A program made the translations under genes and the position numbers. The notes under the pieces were generated by a model, which searched no databases, was not told the DNA's origin, and worked only from the letters and a program-made list of their open reading frames with translations. Source: Margaritifera margaritifera (lineage: Eukaryota; Mollusca; Bivalvia; Unionida; Margaritiferidae). From it: 64,000 bases of DNA. Each line of letters opens with the position of its first letter. The first letter of the stretch is position 1. Location of the stretch: NCBI GenBank assembly GCA_029931535.1, contig JAQPZY010001148.1:1-64000 (forward strand), written 5' to 3'. Of the stretch, positions 21,255 through 33,205 are shown one piece after another.

Positions 21255-21327
21255 AAAGCCCATACTCCTGAATCTATCAGTACAACGACCTCGACATAGT
21301 AATCTTTCTTTAGCTGGTGAGTTGTAT
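21255..21327 (-). CDS. M12B metalloprotease exon 5 (start of catalytic domain)
   Basis: The acceptor is CTCATTTTAAATTCCATCCGCAG and the donor GTAAGT. The 73 bp enter in phase 1 and leave in phase 2, about residues 184-208. Reading TTHQLKKDYYVEVVVLIDSG then VWA, it carries the first beta-strand of the catalytic domain (VEVVVLIDSG), the standard entry to the M12B fold. Mature enzyme would begin just before it. There is no clear dibasic furin site immediately upstream in this exon. Confidence 0.87.
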
Positions 21328-23006
21328 CTGCGGATGGAATTTAAAATGAGAAAACATTTATTTTGCATAGTCCCTTATTTTAAAAATCATGATTGATATA
21401 CATCTGTATAATGTTTGTATTTTTTAATCTTGAATACATTAATGTAATTGTATTCACAGTGGTTTCATGTAAAATATAATGTTCTTCCAAAACAAAGATA
21501 TATTCTCAGTAGGTAAGTAATGCTTAAGAAATTTAAAGGGATACAATATAACAGATCTGACTTGAGTTCTTACAGCTTTACCATTCTTATCCCGTGTTAT
21601 CTTACTGTAATAAATTTGGGTATGTTCAATTTGTATGTACGTCTCCATTTATAGGTTAGTTAGATTTTAGTGACTAGTGGTTTGATTACGGGCAGTCGAT
21701 GTTGGCAAAATATTTCCCAGCCCGAGTAATTAGCCACTTTCTAGGAACAGATGTCATACTTACAGTTGTTATGATGCTTTGCAGTAGCGTGGATTGGTTT
21801 CGTAGTTTGAGATGGGGTCAGACTAGCATAAGTGATCATGGAGCCAAGTAGCTCCTATTTTAATTCAGAGGTGTTGATTGATTGTAGACTTAGGGAGATA
21901 TTCGTGACAAGACCTACTGTTTTGTGCCATGGAATGATTGGGAAGAGGTTATCCCTTTGTCTGGAGATGCCTTTCATTATAGCAGTTGGCGGAAGTACAC
22001 GTGCAAAACGTGGTTCAGACTGTTGCTTTTATTGACCCAGGAATGGAATCGGAAAATAGTTCCCTGCATTGGGTGTTTGAATTGTGTTATGTTCTTCATG
22101 TCACGGCATCCTAACAAGGAAAAGCCATGCAATTGTGAAGTTATAGCTGTGACATTGTGGTCATTTATTTATTGATTGGAAAAAAAATTGTTTTCTAGTC
22201 TTGGTGCGTTACGAGAACTTCCAGTTGGCAACGAATGTTGTCGGGCAGTCCTTGAAAATGGGGGAATACAAGAGACTTCCATTCCAACCTGACGCAGGTA
22301 TTTGATTCGCTCGGTAGAGGAAGCCCTTTGCGTGTTACATTACTATACCTGTATATGATAACATTGTATCATCCTTGGTGTCTGTTCCCCTATAGCTGTT
22401 CTCCCGTGTTGCCCCTTTATTGTGTAAACCTGCAACGTTTTTGGTTGATAACTCAACATCTGGGCGAAGAAAATGTTTTTTTTTTCTTGTCTTTACCATG
22501 TGGGGTACGAGAAGATCTGTAAGTTTCTCTTCTATGTTTGTCTCAATGACGTTTGTTTCATCTGCAAAAAATAGATATTCTTTATCACATAAAAATACCG
22601 CGAGGTAAGCTGAGTTTTATTTTCCCGTATTTCGTTATTGTTGTCATACGTCTTCAAGAAAAAATAAATCAAATATGGACTGAAATGAAGGTCTCTTGTG
22701 AGATAAACAAGAACGTTAGTCATACTTTCTTCAGACTTCGTTTTCCATTTAAATAAACAACGGAAAACCGTTATTAAACCGTAAGTGATAGAAAGATAAA
22801 TAGTAATCATTATTTAATCATAGTAATAACAGATAAACGATATCGTAAAAAATGAGAGCATTAATTCTATGTATACGCATTCTTCATATGCTGTGTTACT
22901 GTAAATGTGTTCAGCAGCTATTTTAAGCTGAGTGGCGTTATAATAAAAAAGAACGAAGATTGTTTCTGCATATATTATGCTCCAGATATAATAAACTTTC
23001 ACAAAC
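21328..23006 (-). other. Intron 4 of the metalloprotease gene (1.68 kb)
   Basis: Donor GTTTGT at 23006, acceptor CCGCAG at 21328. No mobile element is recognised. A plausible but unneeded 91-bp exon at 21764-21854 is discussed under rejected items. Two overlapping plus frames at 21832-22175 have no recognisable product. Confidence 0.75.
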
Positions 23007-23166
23007 CTTTATTTTCGACTGACATTTCTCTTTGGGTATTTGATTGGTCCTGTAAAATATATCGTTTGCCAAGAAGACCGGTATTTTCCACGAAGTTTCT
23101 TGATGTGACGTCAGCCTCTGACGGTCGCAGATCATAATTTCTGTCTCCTATTTTAATATTTCCGTT
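23007..23166 (-). CDS. M12B metalloprotease exon 4 (propeptide end)
   Basis: The acceptor is TTCTTTTCCACCCTAAACTAG and the donor GTTTGT (a weaker but valid GT). The 160 bp enter in phase 0 and leave in phase 1, about residues 131-184. NGNIKIGDRNYDLRPSEADV followed by TSRNFVENTGLLGKRYILQD is a propeptide-type segment: an IGD..YDL.P beta-hairpin, then the LLG(K/T)RY block. The final REMSVENK is the linker to the catalytic domain. Confidence 0.87.
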
Positions 23167-23733
23167 CTAGTTTAGGGTGGAAAAGAATATATATATGTGT
23201 ATGGATATAATCAAGGGGTATCATTTAGATTAGGTTTCAACTGTCTCTATTTTTCCCTTTAGTCATTTATCTTGTCATTTCAAACATCAGTGGTAGTGGC
23301 ATTTGTGTCTGTATCAACTAACATACTAGCTAACACTTTTGAAGAAAAAGCCCTGGATCCGGAAAAAAAAAAGAAATAGCGCAAATCCCTTGTGCAGTAT
23401 CAGTGATGGGATGATGTCGACAGGTGATTATTAAGATTGCATATCTCATTTTTGCAAAAAATCTGCCCGCGAACAATAAACAGAAACACAGATCACACTG
23501 AGAAATAACTTACATGACTGTATTATTGCAAAACTATATCATAATCCTTGCTGTGATACCTAGTTGATTGAAATGAATAAAGGAAATATGACAGGTGTAG
23601 TTTATATTGACTTCAAACTACATAGTGATTTAGTAGATCACAAATCCTTATCTCATAATTACGATACATGTCCAGTATGTTGATCACAAAATCATAAAAT
23701 CGTTAACATATCATCTTCAACACAGAAGGCAGC

Positions 23734-23736
<3 letters not shown>

Positions 23737-23812
<76 letters not shown>
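23737..23812. repeat. (TA)n simple repeat
   Basis: About 38 uninterrupted TA units. Confidence 0.95.
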
Positions 23813-23813
<1 letters not shown>

Positions 23814-24425
23814 CGTTACATATTCTTTTCTGCAGCTGTTAAGGCTGGTTTTCCACAATTGTCAGTATTATTGGGTTGACTGTTGATTTTAATTTTAGTA
23901 AAGACTTCCAATTTACTACATAGAACTTCAATACAAATCTGTTTCCAGATTACAAAACATAACATGCTACTGTTCCATCATTATATGCCATCGAAACCAT
24001 GTTAAAGGAAGATATCAAGAATATTGAAATATGCTGTAAAATAACAAAATGATTATAAATCAGAATAAAACTAAGTGCATGTCTATAACCAAGGTCAGAA
24101 ATTGGCTGACATGGACCAGAATTGTCTTGATTTAAATCATAAGAGTGAAACAATTGAAAATGTTTCTAATCATATTGACAGTTTTCTTCAGTGAAGATGT
24201 TAATAATGTATGTAAATCACTTTCTTCTAATAGCATAGCACTGCTCGCCAAACTTGAGATAAACCTCCATCCTGATGTGAGAATCCTGTTTTAATGCATA
24301 TATTACAACACTGCAAGACCTTTACTTCAATATATAATTTCACTTTTCCAGAGACAACCTGCTTATAGTGAAGCTGTTTTAGTACTAAAGCTCTAAAGAC
24401 ATGTGTACCCAGATACCCCAGATAC
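23813..24425. other. Intronic sequence upstream of LINE tail
   Basis: A plus-strand run near 24190-24285 (FFSEDVNNVCKSLSSNSIAL, then LAKLEINLHPD) looks coding-like and may be the same element as the LINE tail that follows. Not assigned. Confidence 0.3.
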
Positions 24426-24709
24426 AGATACGCTCTGTAGAACCTGTTAATCTCTGGCTACCAAAACCTATAACACAACTGTTTAAGTAAAGTTTTACAA
24501 TTGTTGGGATTAGCTTTCCTTTACGTGTAAAACAATCAAATCCACTCAGTACTTTTAAAAATAAATGCTTCGATTACATGTTAAAAAAGAAATATGTATT
24601 TTACCTCAACTACTGTTACATCATGTATACATTGTACAAAAGTAAATTGTAGAAGGCCTAAAGAGAAATTATTTTTTTTCACAACTGAACTTACCTTCAA
24701 TAAATAAAG

Positions 24710-24760
<51 letters not shown>

Positions 24761-24800
24761 CATCATCATCATCATCATTATCATCATCATCATCATCATC
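24426..24800 (+). mobile_element. 3' end of a non-LTR retrotransposon with (ATT)n tail
   Basis: The plus strand at about 24450-24575 reads LWLPKPITQLFK, a stop, then ISFPLRVKQSNPLSTFKNKC. This has the pattern of the very C-terminus of CR1/L2/Jockey-type LINE proteins (W-x-x-L-P, SxFK). It is followed by AATAAATAAAGC at 24699-24710 and then (ATT)n passing into (ATC)n, a tail typical of such LINEs. Stops show it is dead. Family assignment is tentative. Confidence 0.45.
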
Positions 24801-26400
24801 ATTATTGCGCGAAAAAGGGAACTATAAATGTTTGATCGCAAAGTGTAAAGATCTTCTATATAATTTGTGTTCTCCCGCTGGGGACGGTAAATTGAGAAGT
24901 TCCTATATAAGCACACTCAAAATGCAGAAGCTTTAGACACGAAGGTGGACATTTTGCTATCATTTATGATGAAAGTTACAATCATTAAACGGTAGGTACT
25001 GTAAGAGTCAAGTTCGACACTAATCAGATCCAGATGAAACTGGTATAGATAAAAGATGCCCCTATCTCTTCTTTAAATATGTGCTTCATTTTTAACCAGG
25101 AGAGCTTTTAATAACGGAAAGCAACGATTAAAAAGCCAATGTAGATACGTTGGCTAGAAAGCTCTTATCACACATATTGTTAAAATATATACATCCTAAC
25201 TTGTGCAATTGCACGCAGTGGGCATAAAAGTCAACGATAAGACCAATAAAATTTGATATTTGTTCTGCAACATTGTTTAAATGATGTGTGTATTTCCATT
25301 AAGTTCGGTTGATTACCTCTGACACCTATTTTCGTTTTCATTGTAAAATATTTTGCTCATGTTTACATTTAGCACCGACTTGGTGTCAAAATCTTGGCAG
25401 AATCGCCCCAGAAAAGGCAATTTGTATATTTCATTATCATTTTCTTCACACAAATGCAGTGCATATACTTTGTACATTATTAATAGCGGAATGTTGATAC
25501 TGTGTATAGAAAGCGACGAAAGCTATTTTGTTTATATATCGTTAGGGCTAAAAGTTTTCTTTATGTTATTAATAATTCGAAAAGTGTTCTTTATGATGAC
25601 AGCTGATCCTAAAATTGTATATATTTATATCAATCTTACGAGAGAGTTAGAGAGAGAAAACAATAGCTGTAAACTATACAGTGTTTGAGGCACTTGTTCA
25701 ACATATATAGCATGGTGTATTACTGCACCAAGTGAGGATATCGGTTTTGATACATTTATTATCAAGACAATGAGTGAACATGCACTAGTTTCTTCTTTTA
25801 CATCAAATGAGTCTCCAAAATGGATGGAATAAAAAAAAAGACAGTAAGACAGATGAATACAAATGTATTTGCTCCAGTGCGCACTGCTCCCCTTCCCCGT
25901 GATTTTATCATTGACATCATTACTGCCAATTAGAACTCAACATTATCTCATTATGTTTTTGTTTTGTTTTTAAATACATGGTATTTATCTAATAAGTTCA
26001 TGTGCATAAAGTTGTTAATATAATCAGGAAATGGCTCTAGATTTCGTTTTGAGCACATCGTGCCATAGTACTGCCTTTATTTCCCCGAGTTTTTAAATGT
26101 TAAATTAAATGACTTGGAAATTAAGGATGGTCCATTATGAATATCTATATACACACCATTGTAATTTCTATTTATAGCATGTAGTTTGTATTTCCAAACC
26201 CTTGTACTTCCAATAAGCAAGGTTATATGGCATAGAATTTCAAGATGACATGAAAACATTTGTCTTTTTGTAACCATGTAAACTTAGAACTGAACCACGT
26301 AAAGAGGTACGCTACTTTGCTGGTTTGAACAATTAAACTTGAAAATCAGCAAAATTTCAGGTGTGAAAAATGCCCAAAATGTTTTATATGTGCATAAGTA
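24801..26400. other. Intronic sequence, nothing recognised
   Basis: About 1.6 kb with no gene, repeat family or RNA that I can identify. Confidence 0.4.
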
Positions 26401-26442
26401 TGGAGTCCATACATAACAAGAATTTTTATATATTCACATACA

Positions 26443-26480
26443 CGCACACACACACACACACACAGACACACACACACACA
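26443..26480. repeat. (CA)n simple repeat
   Basis: About 18 CA units with one CAGA interruption. Confidence 0.9.
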
Positions 26481-26805
26481 GGGACATCGGGGTGTTTTAA
26501 AAGAGGTTGTTAACTCAAGGATAAAGAGAATTCTGTACCAAAGGTGAGGCCGGCAATCAAACTGTTCGTTTATAACTTAGTTTAAAAAATGGAGCAGCTA
26601 TGATCGACGATCTAGCCCGTTTTTGACGATCCACATGCGCATAAACAACATGCATTACATTTGTAGATTAAAGATAAAAGAAAATATGTATATGACATTA
26701 ACAATCCAGCATCTGAACACTGGCAACGTTGCGATGGATAGACTCCAAAAGTCTCCATCACCTCCAGTTTTTTCTCTGCCATTCTTATTTTCTCTGTCGG
26801 TATGT
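26481..26805. other. Intronic sequence, nothing recognised
   Basis: No gene identified between the two simple repeats. Confidence 0.4.
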
Positions 26806-26808
26806 CTG

Positions 26809-26899
<91 letters not shown>

Positions 26900-26900
26900 T
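26806..26900. repeat. (CT)n(CA)n simple repeat
   Basis: About 29 CT units followed by about 16 CA units. Frames across it on either strand are artefacts. Confidence 0.95.
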
Positions 26901-26949
26901 ATAAATAGCCACGAGCAAAAGATTTGTACTAATCAGTTTTCGCAAAACA

Positions 26950-27960
26950 GTGGAATAATAAAAAAGAATGAGCTACATAATGACAAATGTAAGCAACCAG
27001 CTGCTAATAATGAATGAAGAGTTTGACAATATGTGCATTACAAAATATATGTCAGACACTGCACACTATTATAGTACACTTGCTCATGATACGAGTTTTG
27101 AAATAGCGAGTGTAGTACTTGACCTTGTAGATACTATGACACGTTTCTGATGATAGAAAGCAAAATTCCTGTAGCAATTAGTATGATACCACACATATGC
27201 TCAAAAACAAATAACGAATATTACATGGATGATGAAGAAAAATTACAAAATGACAGAGTTTGATGACACAAAACCAGAATCATGCATCACGTGCCTATGT
27301 GCCACGAAACTTTGTGGATAGCCCATGAGCTAATACATGTGGGTAAATAACCTTAGAGGGGACACTGATTAACAAATTAGCTGGGTGAAGAAACAACTCT
27401 GTTTCAAATAGCTGATGATAGTGATACTGGTTGCACATTAGAAGTAGATTTTGACATTAGATTTTATTTCCATGATGATCTCAAAAACTACCACCTAGGG
27501 CCGGAACAAATGGCACCAGACGAAAATTTATTAACTCCATTATAGAAGAAAGGATACAGCAACAGTACCAAAATTGTTATGCACGATGAAAAACAAAAGC
27601 AAGTACATTGTTCAATAGAGAAACTCACAGCTTTAAGATGAAATAGGTTTAAAACTGAAATAAGAACTATATATAGTTGTCTTGCTTGAACAACAGACGT
27701 GGCTTAATCCGTACCTAAAAGTCGTTACAAATCTGAAACAAAACGTTAATAGTGATTCTGAGCAAGACTTTCTTAGATTGAAAAACACTTTGTTCGGTAA
27801 ACAGATGAAAAACCTCAGAAAGAGGACAACGGTTAAAATATGTGCAAATAAAAATGAAATTTTCGGACGCCAAAAGCTATCTATCATTTCCAAGAAGAAC
27901 AATTATTGACGATGACATAGTGTTAGTCATTCTGAAAAAAATAAGAACATGAATAAAACA
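26950..27960 (+). pseudogene. Protein-primed DNA polymerase B fragment (copy B)
   Basis: In order on the plus strand are DNMCITKYMSDTAHYYSTLA with HDTSF (27.02-27.1 kb); MTEFDDTKPESCITCLCATK (27.25-27.31 kb), followed by a stop where the family has a Trp; LEVDFDIRFYFHDDLKNYH (27.44-27.5 kb); and QQTWLNPYLKVV with FLRLKNTLFGKQMKNLRKR (27.69-27.83 kb). These are consecutive blocks of DNA_pol_B_2 palm and TPR2-like regions as in Polintons/Mavericks. At least four frame changes and several stops separate them. The gene converges on the minus-strand structural block beginning at 28.1 kb. The exonuclease half is missing here. Confidence 0.8.
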
Positions 27961-28115
27961 TATTTTCACCGATACATTTTGTTAACTAAACAGTCAGTGA
28001 TTTTACATGATCGATAAGTGAAAAAACTTGGAAAAGTCTATGAACTGTGCTGGTTCGCACCTACCACTCGATCAGCCCTGGTCAGCTAACATGGTGTGCA
28101 CTTGATAGAATAAGT
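27961..28115. other. Junction between the convergent genes of copy B
   Basis: Short spacer with no readable frame. Confidence 0.3.
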
Positions 28116-28364
28116 TTACTCCAATGACCTGGATACCAAATAACTGACTTGTGTTGTTGTGCCGTAAAACACCAACCAAAGATTCGTATCAAACGAGACA
28201 AAGAAACTACCCGGTACAATCAACATATCACAAGTTACCTTTGATACTACTATCTGCAAAAATTTGTTCCAATTTAATGCTCCTCGGGGTATATGTGATA
28301 CACTGTTGTACTGGACGGAAGTATTTAATTCTTTGTGGTATCTTTTCCACCTTGATGAATACAA
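28116..28364 (-). pseudogene. Capsid-like gene fragment (copy B)
   Basis: The minus frame contains LNWNKFLQIVVSKVTCDMLI then VPGSFFVSFDTNL. The second part matches the copy A segment NMSIVPDSFFLLFDLKVK at 14.26 kb, on the opposite genomic strand. It is the far end of copy B's structural block, truncated soon after. The assignment depends on copy A and is therefore equally tentative. Confidence 0.5.
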
Positions 28365-29100
28365 TGCATTTAAAGTAAGACAGCATCTTTGTTATTTTTT
28401 GCTAAGTAAACGTTCGATCCATTCAAAGGAAAACTATAAGCATCATATAAACTAACACCCATCACAAGTACATTAGATATGTATCGTGTTTACTTGATTA
28501 TCAGAAGGTTAGTATAAATCATTAAGGTTAGGCATATCAGTATTTCTTATTATCAGAATCGTTTAAATAATGTCGGCCGTCATCACTTTGAGTAGTCGAA
28601 TATAAAAAAAGAGTAAGGTCGAGTTTGTGTAAGTACTGCACCACCAAACCTTGTTCTTTCAATCTTTAATTTAAATAGTCGAGTGTAACTGATCTGTTTT
28701 CCTGCAACTTTTCTGTTCCTCTCTAGTTTGTACTCCTGTAAAAGTTATGTCTTTTTTTGGATAGCATGTACGTAATTCCTTTACACTGTGAAATCCATCT
28801 TAAAATTATTTCTGAGCTCTAATGAATAAGCAACTTGTTGGGTGTTTAACTCTATTCCAATCAAAAAATCAATATTGTCGAGAGGAAAAGATCTTAAATA
28901 ACATATAATAAAGCTGATAGAAATTGCGTACAAGCCTGATTTACATAATTGAAAGATAAATTCCTGTAAAGCGTTTATTATGTGTAACTTTTATTCATGA
29001 AAACGTGATGGAACATAGTTAAATATATCATTGTTAACTATTGTCTGGTGTAGTTTGAAGTTAAAAAATATCGATAAAATCTTTTGTTTTTTGAAATTCT
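28365..29100. other. Copy B, undecipherable stretch
   Basis: No coherent frame; position suggests decayed structural-block sequence. Confidence 0.3.
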
Positions 29101-29831
29101 TTATCTAGATTAATAAATACAATATCACCAAATCAAAACCATCAGTATACATCAGACTCTGAACAATATAAAAATCGTAAAGCAATGAAAATTCTGGACA
29201 CATTTTAATTTTCTCATCAAACTTGTTGTTGTTGTTATTGATTTTCTTTTTCAGTGTTCTAATTCTATCAATCAAATCAACATAATGTACACCAATTTCC
29301 ATGTTCAATTCAGTTTTGATTGTATTTATGTTGTTTTTTTTCGGCTACATATGCATTAATGCTACAACTTAATATTAGACTCTGTTTCTATTTTATTTTT
29401 TTTGTAATGCATCTGTATCTGCTGCATACGTTTGCTTCAAATGAGCTACTTCTTCTGCTGAACGTTACATCCTTTTTCTATTTCGCCAGTACCATCTTGC
29501 ATCACACTGATGATAATGATCACACAACCTATTTTTTTTTATTTGCTTTTGATTGCTTTAACTCAGCATGTAATTTGTTGTAAAATTTGCAACATCTTTT
29601 GTCGTCTGAATGTATCACTCAAATCTGTATTCATTCAATCGACATTTGATTTTGTAGATTCAATCGTGTTTTCAATCAAATTCATTTGGTGTTTGACATT
29701 AGTTACCGTTTTTGTTTATCACTGTTGAATCACTATTTTTCTTCAACTCTTACAGTGTATTAGTGTTAGCTGTTATTTCTTTCCCTAACTGTTTTCAGCT
29801 CATAATTAGCAGCAGAAAAGAACCTTGCAAC

Positions 29832-29895
<64 letters not shown>

Positions 29896-30007
29896 TGTAT
29901 GTGCATCTAAAATCTTTATTGTGCTATCATCTATCTGTTTTTGCAACTCTGAAGTTGCGTCAGGTCTTTCATTGCCAATGTATTTACTAGCAGTTAAATT
30001 ATTATAA
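29101..30007 (-). pseudogene. Coiled-coil shaft segment (copy B)
   Basis: Minus-strand fragments include IGVHYVDLIDRIRTLKKKIN (about 29300-29240) and, at 29985-29895, ERPDATSELQKQIDDSTIK followed by ILDAHTFF. These correspond to the shaft-like region of copy A at 12.6-13.3 kb. A (CT)n insertion and many stops interrupt it. Confidence 0.45.
29838..29889. repeat. (CT)n simple repeat
   Basis: About 26 CT units embedded in copy B. Confidence 0.95.
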
Positions 30008-30048
30008 ACTTGTTCCCTCTCCGATCAAATATATTTTAAATTGTCATC

Positions 30049-30552
30049 CTAGAGATTCTTATGTATCTGAGCATCAACTTGTTTTTGTATACAACTTGTA
30101 TTGGCTGTATCCATATTGTCTGTCTGATCTGCAATATTGGTAATATGATTATTGTTGAAGTTTACGTTACTGTCTATTGTTTCAGCTAGTGCTATATCCT
30201 TTTCATATGGTTTTGTTTCAATGTTAAAAAATACACTAAAGTCATATATGGCCTGTAAAATAAATATTGCCCATTTATCTAGAGATACAGCCCAAGTCGC
30301 ATAAGGCGAAGTCGCACGGAGGAGACCATATCCAGTGTACGTTATCATAGCTACTTACATTCCACGGAAAACATATGTTATAGACATACCATGAAAATCT
30401 ATCCCTTTTCTATTTTCATCTCTGACGCTGATATTCAATATGTTAATTGTACATTTCTGAAATTGCTTGCAATGGTCGCTAACACTGCTTGAAACAAAGT
30501 CTATGTTAACAGTTTGTTTTAGCAGACTATAGTACAAACTAATTATAGCCAT
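30049..30552 (-). pseudogene. Fibre-like gene (copy B)
   Basis: Two frames on the minus strand carry, from 5' to 3', CTINILNISVRDENRKGIDF then HGMSITYVFRGM (30.47-30.36 kb), and NVNFNNNHITNIADQTDN with MDTANTSCIQKQVDAQIHKN (30.17-30.06 kb). The motif and order are as in copy A (12.05-12.28 kb). The residues around the Asn-Asn-Asn motif are better kept here than in A. A stop and a frame change lie between the two frames. Confidence 0.6.
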
Positions 30553-31095
30553 TAAAGTATATTTGGTGTTATTAATTTCGTTTGAGGAAAATATATAAGT
30601 GTTTTTGTTTCAAAAACCAGCAAGCTGAATCAGATTAAGTAGGTGCATGTATAGATCTCTTGCTACTAAATTCTATCAATTTTGAGCTGTAGCTGGGAAT
30701 GTACACTGTGTAATTGTCCCTAGGAGTTGTTTACACTTCTGATTTGTGTTTCAAAACTTCAGTATCAATACTTCTTTTCTTGCTTATATTTGCAGTCATT
30801 CCGTGTTTGATGTTTTCATATACATTTCAAGGATGTATAAACCATCATTTATTAAACAGTTATTGTTCCATTCGTTTCATCGATGTAAACAAAATAATGT
30901 TTTTGAGTTCATGGGAAGTATTGTAATACACAAGAACAAAATCTGTTCTTTGTAACGAAATGGAAAGTTTGCCATTGTTGTTGTCTGGATTTCTAAAATA
31001 CCTTTTTTTCTCAGGGAGTAAGTCGATTGTAGCATAGCTCTTCGTTTTTATAGGAGAAATTAACGTAGCCAAAACCTGAAACAGCAAAGAGTAAC
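30553..31095. other. Copy B linker
   Basis: Minus-strand fragments only; corresponds in position to the A linker at 11.6-11.95 kb. Confidence 0.3.
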
Positions 31096-31570
31096 ATTTT
31101 TCTTTTCTTTTCACCTTGTAGTGTGCTTTCCTGTAAGGATCTCTATAAATTTATCTTCATTCAACTTTATTAATTCCTCTACTTGTTTTGTTAGTGCGTT
31201 CATTTGTGTTCCTGATTAAGTTCCCTTTCTTATTTTGATCTCTTTTAACTTATTGATAATCAAAGTAAACTCCACATTTCATTGTCACTGATCGCTTTGC
31301 TTATCATCTCGTAGACTCTCTTCTGCTTGGTAATGGCAGCTGTTACTCTATGTCTTCTAAACATTTTTTAGAAATCAATTTTTTTCTAAAAACGTTTGTA
31401 ACAATACCTATCAGTATTTTATTAACACCACTTAAACCTGAATGAAGAACTATGCATGAAATGTTGCCTGATGAAAACAATCCAGGTGCAGAAACACTTA
31501 TACCAGCTGATACTGTTTCCATACCTCCCGCTAACCAATTTAAAACTCGATATGAAATTTTGTATTTCAT
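31096..31570 (-). pseudogene. Membrane/helical module (copy B)
   Basis: The minus frame at 31570-31343 has GGMETVSAGISVSAPGLFSS and a Gly/Ile/Leu-rich hydrophobic stretch ending VNKILIGIVTNVFRKKL, a likely membrane segment with a basic stop. It is followed near 31330-31230 by KRVYEMISKAISDNEM and, in another frame, EFTLIINKLKEI. Copy A (11.19-11.43 kb) and copy C (42.66-42.93 kb, with GMETVSA-like and ITKLNNINDMI text) have the same module. Confidence 0.55.
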
Positions 31571-32250
31571 TCACACACCTTTATAGTGTTCGATCTATGT
31601 GACCAAAATATTTTAATCTCTTTAGTTTGTTTTGCAGACTTTGTTGCGGAGCAGAAAGTATAGAATTTAACTGTATTGCATTTGATTACTTTTTAAACAT
31701 TTATCTAGCAACAATAAATGCTGCTCTATTTAATTAGAAATAAAGACTGTCTAAAGACAAAGACACTCAGTGTGCGTTTGCTTTGCAAAACATTTATAAA
31801 GTAAAAATTTTGTCAGGTAAAAGTCCATATGATATCAGGTAGTCGATTGTGAACTGGTTCAAAGATACTGGAATTATTAGCTTTACAAACTTTTTCATAA
31901 TACATTGTTGATGGTGGACCAATTGTAAAAATCCATAACTTGTCAAAAGCATGCAACAGTTAAAGTATAGCTTAATGTTGTATGGCAAATTGTGTCGATA
32001 ATAAGTTTTGCTTCAATAAGCGATGTATATTTATTTTACGTTTGTTTGTACTATGTTAGAAGCCTTGTCAAGCATAAGTCCATGCGCTTTCAGGTAATCG
32101 AGTGTGAACTAAGTTGAAATGGAAACATTAGCTCTAAAAATGTTAATGTTTGATGGTGGAACTATTGAAATGTTAAACAACTTCTTTAAAAGCACGCTGC
32201 ATGCAACTGTGAGAGCAGATTTAACTGTTGCGCGGTAAATAGAGTTAATA
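31571..32250 (-). pseudogene. Structural-block gene with repeated FTIDYL-type motif (copy B)
   Basis: Two related blocks lie on the minus strand. One is SLNQFTIDYLISYGLLPDKI (31.86-31.8 kb). A more decayed one is FTLDYLKAHGLMLDK (32.11-32.06 kb). The repeat within the copy plus matches in A (10.73 kb) and C (42.2 and 42.48 kb) suggests the intact protein had several such short helical repeats. Confidence 0.55.
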
Positions 32251-32980
32251 ATATTTTTTTGTTTCATTCGACATTTTATTATTTAATACCTGATGAATTA
32301 TCCAACGGGTGTGCAGACTTGGAATAGCGTTGTAATATACTGACATTTTTGGATCTTTATGTCTGCTGTTATCCCGTAAACGTTTACCATCTTGCCCAAC
32401 AAATTCAACTCTACGAGAATCTTTTAGATTTTGTAAAATTACCTTTACAGGGTTTATTGTAACCTTAAATTCATCCTGTTGTTTGTTTTCTTGTTTTTTT
32501 TGTTGTTTTTTTTTGTTTTTTTTTTTTTGTTTTGTTTTTGTCTTCGCTATCTTCAATTCAGTTTACAAGTAAATTGGAATGTTAACTATATGTTATGTCA
32601 AAATGATACTAAAGATTACCTGCAAGATGATATACAATTTTTTTTGAAATGTAAATAATTGTTTGTAATCTTATTGTGGAAATAAAAGGATGGATTTCAA
32701 GAGAAGTCTTGTTTTCGGCAAAGATAAATACATAAGTAACTTTTGAAAAGAAGCAGTTACTGTAATCCTTGCCAAAAAGCATATGACAAGATAAGGTATA
32801 AAGAAAACAAATAAAAAAGAGGCCCATAAATAAGGAAGATAGGAAAAAGAGAAAATTGCAATAAATGCAAATAGGGAATACAATAGACAAAGATACCATA
32901 ATGTCACTCATTTCACAATAATAAGCAACACCAGAATTTAGAATTTTAAATGCATTGGGGCAAAACATCAAATTAGACAC
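32251..32980. other. Copy B margin, low-complexity and unassigned
   Basis: A T/G-rich tract at 32485-32545 gives a Lys/Gln-rich artefact frame. The remainder is open on the minus strand as hydrophobic frames (32609-32980) without a recognisable family. Confidence 0.35.
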
Positions 32981-32984
32981 GACA

Positions 32985-33205
32985 TAAAGGTATTTGATGT
33001 ACCAGCAATTGATTGGACAAAACCTAAAAGTGTTAGTAATAATGACCTTTATATTGACCCCGTTATTCTGTCTGACTCTTTAAATTTGTCTGATCCAGAT
33101 AGGCAAAAAATATATTTCTACTGGATAAATACTAGATACATGATAACCAATAACAATAGGCCTAAAGCTGCAAAAACATCATCAAGAAAAGAGATAGTAG
33201 AGCAC
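32985..33205 (+). pseudogene. Coding-like fragment beside copy B
   Basis: One plus frame stays open for about 70 codons: FDVPAIDWTKPKSVSNNDLY, then IDPVILSDSLNLSDPD, then RQKIYFYWINTRYM. It has no Met start and no family that I recognise. NNDLYIDPVI resembles NNLYIDDPYI of copy A at 15.34 kb. It lies on the opposite strand to copy B's structural block, so it may mark the divergent arm or another copy. Confidence 0.4.

Noticed and set aside
21764..21854. A 91-bp minus-strand open segment with TAG acceptor and GTAAGT donor, phase 0 to 1, between exons 4 and 5
   Set aside because: Exon 4 (phase 1 out) joins exon 5 (phase 1 in) directly and gives a normal propeptide-catalytic linker. Inserting this segment after exon 4 breaks the phase, and its Thr/Ser/His-rich text matches nothing in the family.
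24800..26400. Possible additional element in a blank stretch of intron 3
   Set aside because: I could find no motif, repeat structure or homology to other parts of the window.
26612..26904. Frames on both strands over the (CT)n(CA)n tract
   Set aside because: Simple-repeat artefacts (Ser-Leu and Glu-Arg runs).
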